Of a DNA stretch of 64,000 bases, positions 46,201 to 52,200 are shown piece by piece. Numbering within the stretch: position 1 is the stretch's first letter; every line of letters starts with the position of its first letter. The translations under genes and the position numbers were made by a program. The DNA is from Ilex aquifolium (taxonomy: Eukaryota; Streptophyta; Magnoliopsida; Aquifoliales; Aquifoliaceae), in NCBI GenBank assembly GCA_951799425.1, contig OX637406.1, forward strand, positions 27,212,390 to 27,276,389, written 5' to 3'. The notes beneath the pieces were generated by a model. It made no database searches, was not told the origin of the DNA, and worked only from the letters and a program-made list of their open reading frames with translations.

Positions 46201-49200
46201 AACTCAAAACCAATTGACAATTAGTGAAGTGGACCTCAAGTATATAAACCAACCTCGGGTGGTACTAATCATTCGATGTGTGATGCAAGATCTACATTCT
46301 CTCACATGGAACCCGGGCTTGCATGTGGGGCTAACAAACAAACAAATGGTCATGCATATCGAAAAATTCAATTAGGCAAGAGATTTGGCTCACTGATCAG
46401 CTAAGATGCAGTTCTGTCAAGTATATAAACTAATCTTAGGTTGTCCTAAGCATTCGATGTGGGATAGAAGATTTCTTTACACCCTCCCTCACGTGGAACT
46501 TTGGCTCTATTTTGAGCTCAACGCTTTAACATTGAATTAGAGCTGGCTTCGGGAGGCTTAGGACAAGAGTATTTATTTCCATTTCATTTATTTGATATTG
46601 GTTACCCCTATATTCGTGCCATATGTGCATCCTGTTTCTGGTTATGTCAATTTGTTGTCTGCCTCTCTACGTGTGAGTGCGGTCTAAGTGTTCACGAGAG
46701 TGTTAGAGCTTGAGTCACAATGTTCCAATAGCGCCTCCTGAACTAGTATAGGGCCCTTGTGGGCCTCTCCACTCATTACCAATATTTTTTGAGGTGGATG
46801 CTTAAATAAATACTGTTATTGTATATTTAGTTTGAAAGTCAAGGTGTTGAGTGTTTAGTTTTTCAAGAATTCTATAATGGCAACTTTCCTGGCAGTGTTT
46901 TACATTCCAGGGCTTTTGCTTGGTCTGACATGTTCAAATTCGAAAGCTTTTCAATATAGTGTAGCAAACCTTTTTTCTGTTTCCTTTCCTTTTTTAGGGG
47001 GTGGGGGGAGGATTCAACATAAAACGTATCTCTTGCCATCTTTCACCCCAAATTCTTTGCAACAGTAGATATCTAGAATATGTATATTACCCCATTGATT
47101 TTCAGACGCATTCTGATTTCTTACTCTTCAAAATCTTGTTTCAGACTTAGAGACTTTTCATGATTCACTAGAAGAGAGTTCAAGAAGAAAAATACGGAAA
47201 TCTGACGTGTCACCTATGAAGGCTTCAAGAACTGAGGAGCAGCAGTGTTCACTAAAATTTCAAGACCGGAGTCCACCCATCCACTCTTATCTATTTGGGT
47301 CAGATTTTGTGTCAGTTGATGCTATTGGGAGGGTCCTCATTGTATCTGTACCGCTAGTTCCTCTGAAAGAATTTTGTGATTCCAAAGGTACTAGTGCAAG
47401 CAGCACACTGTTGCTAGGCCGTTTGAAGCAAGATTCTTTTCATTCTAGGGCTTTGCCTGAAAAGTGCAAAGAAACAACTATGGGAGGAAAATATGTTTCT
47501 ACTTCTCAGGAAAGAACTGAAAATAAGAATCTACTAACACCTGGATTATGCAACCCTGGTGCCCAGCAAGAAGAAACACTTGCTGGGGCTGAGAGAATTA
47601 TTCAGACTCCAGTTCCTCAAGGTAATTTACCAAGTGAAGGAGATAGCAATGGTGGGACGCCTAATGTTGTGGAAAACAAATCAACAATGCTGTTAGCTGA
47701 AGAGGTTAGCAATGATTTTAGAGATATTGAGCTTAGTCCTCGTCTAACTAATTTTATCAAGAGTGGTATTGTTCCAGAGTCTCCTATCGTTGATTCTGGT
47801 CAGTATTTTTCCATGAAATTTTATGATTTGTGCACGTCTGATGTCCCAATTTTAAAACTGTTTATCTCATCCGTGTCACTCAGCAGTAATATATAAACTG
47901 CTGAAATTTTTTTGGATATTGCAGAAATATCAAAGGGTAAAGGGAGAGATGAATTCATGGTTTCAGATCTTGTTTCACCTCTTAAATTAGATACTGAACT
48001 GTCATTGAAGACTTCAGTTTCAAAGCACAATGGAAAGGTAGCAAATGGCCGTTCGGCTAGAAGAAGTGATTTCCAGGCTTCATCTGATAACATTGAAATT
48101 CGACCTCATGTACCTAATGTGAACAATAGTCCCCCAAGGGGATGCATGTCGGCTGTTCAAGATGTTGAAGAAATTCATATACCTTTGGCAAATCTGTCAA
48201 ACAATTGCTCTAGCAAAGACTGGCGTTTTAGTTCTGGAGGCAATTCAGAAGGTGTTGAACAGCAACGGAAGTTTAAAAGATTGCGGAAGTTTGGAGATCT
48301 TCACAAAAGGCCTCCAAAAGTCGGGGAAGAACAAAACATTGACCCTACAGCAACTCTGACAACATCTTGTGCCAATGCCAGTCATGTTGCTGTTGAACAT
48401 AGAAGAGGTAAAGTGAAATTTGTACTTGTATAAGTATTTATAACCAATGTGAGGAATTTGGTATATCTGTCTATTTTTTTAGGTATAAATGAAAGCCTAA
48501 TATTATGTTGCCACTTAGAATTTCAAGTCGTTTAGGAATCAACTTTCCTTGATTGAACATTTGGCATTACTCGTTCTATGCTGTGCACTCAGGTGAGAAG
48601 AAGCTGGTAAAAGATGTGAGAGTATTTATAGACGAGGAAGCTGAGTAAGTACATACTTATATTATTGACTATTACATGCTGTCAAGCAATTTGAAATTTA
48701 TGCTAGCACAGTGGACAAACTTTATTCAGTGAAAAAGCAGACAAGATGAAAATGCTTATGACAGTTGAAACAACCAACAAATAGCATTTATACTGCAAAA
48801 AACACGCGCAGTGAAATTGGTATAGTAGAGTTGTGGTTCACTAGTTCCAGATGCATGCTAAATCTGATAATTCAGAGGTTATTTGTATTTGTAGGAAACC
48901 CCAGCTCACATGAACTAGGCCTAAGATGAATCAGATCTCTTGGCCATGCTTCCTATTCGGGAAACAAGCACAATGGAAATACATCTCGGTTAGCAAAATA
49001 TAGTGTTGGTAGTAATAACTAGGGGTGTTCACCCTACCCTACGGATAGAAAATATAGTCTTCCGTCTTCCTACCCGATACTATGCGGAAGAATTTTTTCT
49101 TACCCTACCTTACCCGATCAGGTGTGGTATTCCTACCCGACTTCCTACCCGATTAATCGGGTAGAAAATCGGATAAACACTTTTGAAACTATTAATTTTT

Positions 49201-52200
49201 GGATCATTTTAACAATTCAATTAAATAACATGCACCAATTTAACAACACAATAAATCAATAATACTAAAACATAAAACAGCTACAACAACAACTACAAGA
49301 AAACATGAACATCAATCAATCATAATTGTTACACAAATACAATAACAATTATTTTAAATTTAAACCATATGAAACACATTAAAATCATAACTACTCAAAT
49401 AGATCACCAGTTCACCACAAATCATGTAACCTACACAAAAAACAAGTTCATGTTTTAGCAACTCAAACATCCACAACAATAACAATGTTATAATATAAAT
49501 TATACCACACAAATACTCTTATAATTACTAAAAAAAATATAAAAAAGTTAAATATATTTTTTGCGGGTAGGGTAGGGTAGGAATGCGAAAATTGATAGGT
49601 ATTCCGCATTTCTACCCGATTTAATCGGAAGATAAAAAACTCTTCCGCATTCCTACCCGATTTTTGCGGCTAGCCGTTCAGTGGGGTAGGGTAGGGTAGG
49701 AAATTGCGGCCAATCGAAAATTTGAACACCCCTAGTAATAACCACGAAAACGACAATAATTACAAATAATAATGATAATGACAATAATGATGTCGGTGAT
49801 GATAATAATAATTATAATGATAAAGGTGTTAATTTTTTTTTTTTTTTTTGCAGAATCTCAATTTGTTGATAATTTGTTAATTTTCAGGGTATCTTCGGAA
49901 GTTTCGATATCTGATGACGAGAGAGATGAGCCGGACAATAATTCTTATGAGGATAGTTTCATAGATGATACGATAGATCCTACATCAGCAAGTTCTCAAG
50001 CTAAAGCTAGTAGGAGTGACATGATGGCAGTTTACAGGTTTCTGATAAACTTCTCTGCATCATTTTGCTTTGTGGTTGTATTTTTCATTGTTCTCTTTAG
50101 TTGGTTACGCATTGTAAGAAAGATGTATTTAGTTGTGGTTTCCATCTATGTTAACCCATGATCAAGAAGATTACAACTTATATAGTAGATGTTAGAATTC
50201 TTATTTTTATGTTTTATATTTATGTAGGGTAATAGTGTAATTATCCAAGATAGTGTTCAATATAAATAAGAGTGTGTAGGGGAACACAGCCTACACACAG
50301 ATTATTCTCTTTCTCTCTTCCTCTTATCTCTCTCATTCTTCTTCTCTCTTACAAACCCTAATACCATCTTTAAAATTTCAACTTGGTATCAGAGCACTAA
50401 TATGACATTACTTACTGTTAGAAAACATCGTCGAAGAACTCGAGAATTTTCCCTGTTCGCTGACACCGCTGAGATAATGTTATGCTGACAGCATCATTGT
50501 ATGGATACCAGACCACAACCTTGAGACTCGAAATTTCATCTGAATATGGTTTGCAATTTTTGAATGTTTTTCGACAAAATAGGGTCGAATGGTTTGGTCC
50601 GCTGATTTTGGCCAGATCTGGGGGTTTCTCTGCTTCGATTTGCACCAGAAAGGTGTGACTGGAACTTGTGCTTGGTTGTTGATTGATACCCAGCTGTTTG
50701 TGGGTGGTTTCGACATGTTTTGGGGCCAACAGGAGTGTCGGCCAGCCCCTGGGATGCTCTTCACTGCTTGGGTTTCTACCAGGGCAGTGATTCTAGTTTG
50801 ATTTTGGGTTTCTTGGTGAGTTTGAGGTCTTGTGGTGTGTTTTCAGCCACTGGGTAGACTTCCAGTGTGTTGTTGTGCATAGTTGACTGGTTTTTGAAGC
50901 AGAATTGTTCCTTTAAGCCTTTTGGTGGTGTATTCTCTGTTTTTCAGCCTTTGTGTGGTTATTGCTAGTTGTGGATTGTTGTGTAGTGATTGTGTTTTCT
51001 TATTATGGCGATTTCGGATGAGATAAAGGATTTGTCAATGGATTTGGTCTGCTAGGTTTATTTCATAGATGATGAGATTCGACAAATTACTTTTGTGATG
51101 TTGAATGACACCAATTATTATTCTTGGTCCCATGCTATTAAATATTTTGGCATGCTAAATGGAAAGTCTAGTATTTGGCTGAAAGTCCTCATCCCGAGAC
51201 CTCTAAAAATTCAGAAGACTGGTGGAGTGAGAATTCCTTAGTGATGCCTCAAGTGTCTCGATTGCAGCCAAAATATGTGCATCTTGGGTGCTAAGCCTAC
51301 TTCAATGAAGTCACCTAGCTTAGGACAATTTGAGGCGCATCGTACACGCGTGGCTGTGCATTACACCCCAGACCATGCCCAAGCATGACTTTGATAACAC
51401 TAGGCAAAATATCCTGTTAAGTTATAACATTCGTGTAATCTTAACATTTAAAGGAAAACAATTAAATTATGAAAGAGAGGAGAAGAAAGTAGAGAGAAAG
51501 AGAATATGTTTATGACAATAGTGAGAGCTAGTCAAAGAATTAGGTTATCTCCCTTTGCCTCATGTAGTCATGTATTTATAATAATAAGACTTAAAGTACA
51601 TAAATACCCCTCATAGACATCATTTAACACTCCCCCTTAAGTTGGAATATAGATATCTCTCATGTCCAACTTACAAACAATAAGATGAAAAACCTTCCTA
51701 TTCTTTAGTAAAAACAATTCTTCTTTCTTTTGGTCCTTGGGCAAGCATGAAATAAAAGGTCTACAGTCTCCCAGACCTCAAATGATGTATAAAGAGTGAA
51801 AAATTAAGAAAAAAAGAAGAGGAGAAAGGCCTAGGCCCAAATGTTTTTCTCTATTTGGGCCTAGGCCCACCGCCATGAAAAACATTTCTTCTTTCTTTTG
51901 GTCCTTGGGCAAGAATCAAACCATTTTTCCCATCTATTTGCCAATGTCTGCTAATTTGCTTAATTTGACATTGCAAACTGTGAATTCTTAGAATTTTGTG
52001 AAATGCATTTGATATTTACGGGATCATATTATCACATTGCTGCAAATTTTCACTGATGGAAAAATTATTTGCATGTTATCTACAATATCCTCACTTTGAC
52101 AGGGCCCACGGCTTGTGCCTTATGCCAAGGTCCCACAGACCTCAGTGCCTTAGTGCACCTTGTGCCTCAAATAGCACTATCTGCAATTGAAGTACTTGGC

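Larger units (their letters stand above)
32136..47144 (+). other. 15.0-kb FANCM intron with nested transposons
   Basis: Donor GTAACA at 32136 and acceptor TTTCAG ending at 47144. The intron holds a Copia element carrying a PIF/Harbinger element, which in turn carries a solo Gypsy LTR and a SINE. A hAT element with a TRIM inside follows. 32136-33438 otherwise shows only AT-rich intron and a GA run at 33201-33219. Confidence 0.9.

Noticed and set aside
49851-49887. Upstream CAG acceptor at 49851-49853 for the SFIDD exon
   Set aside because: Using it leads to an immediate TGA. The 49888 start keeps frame and conserved text.
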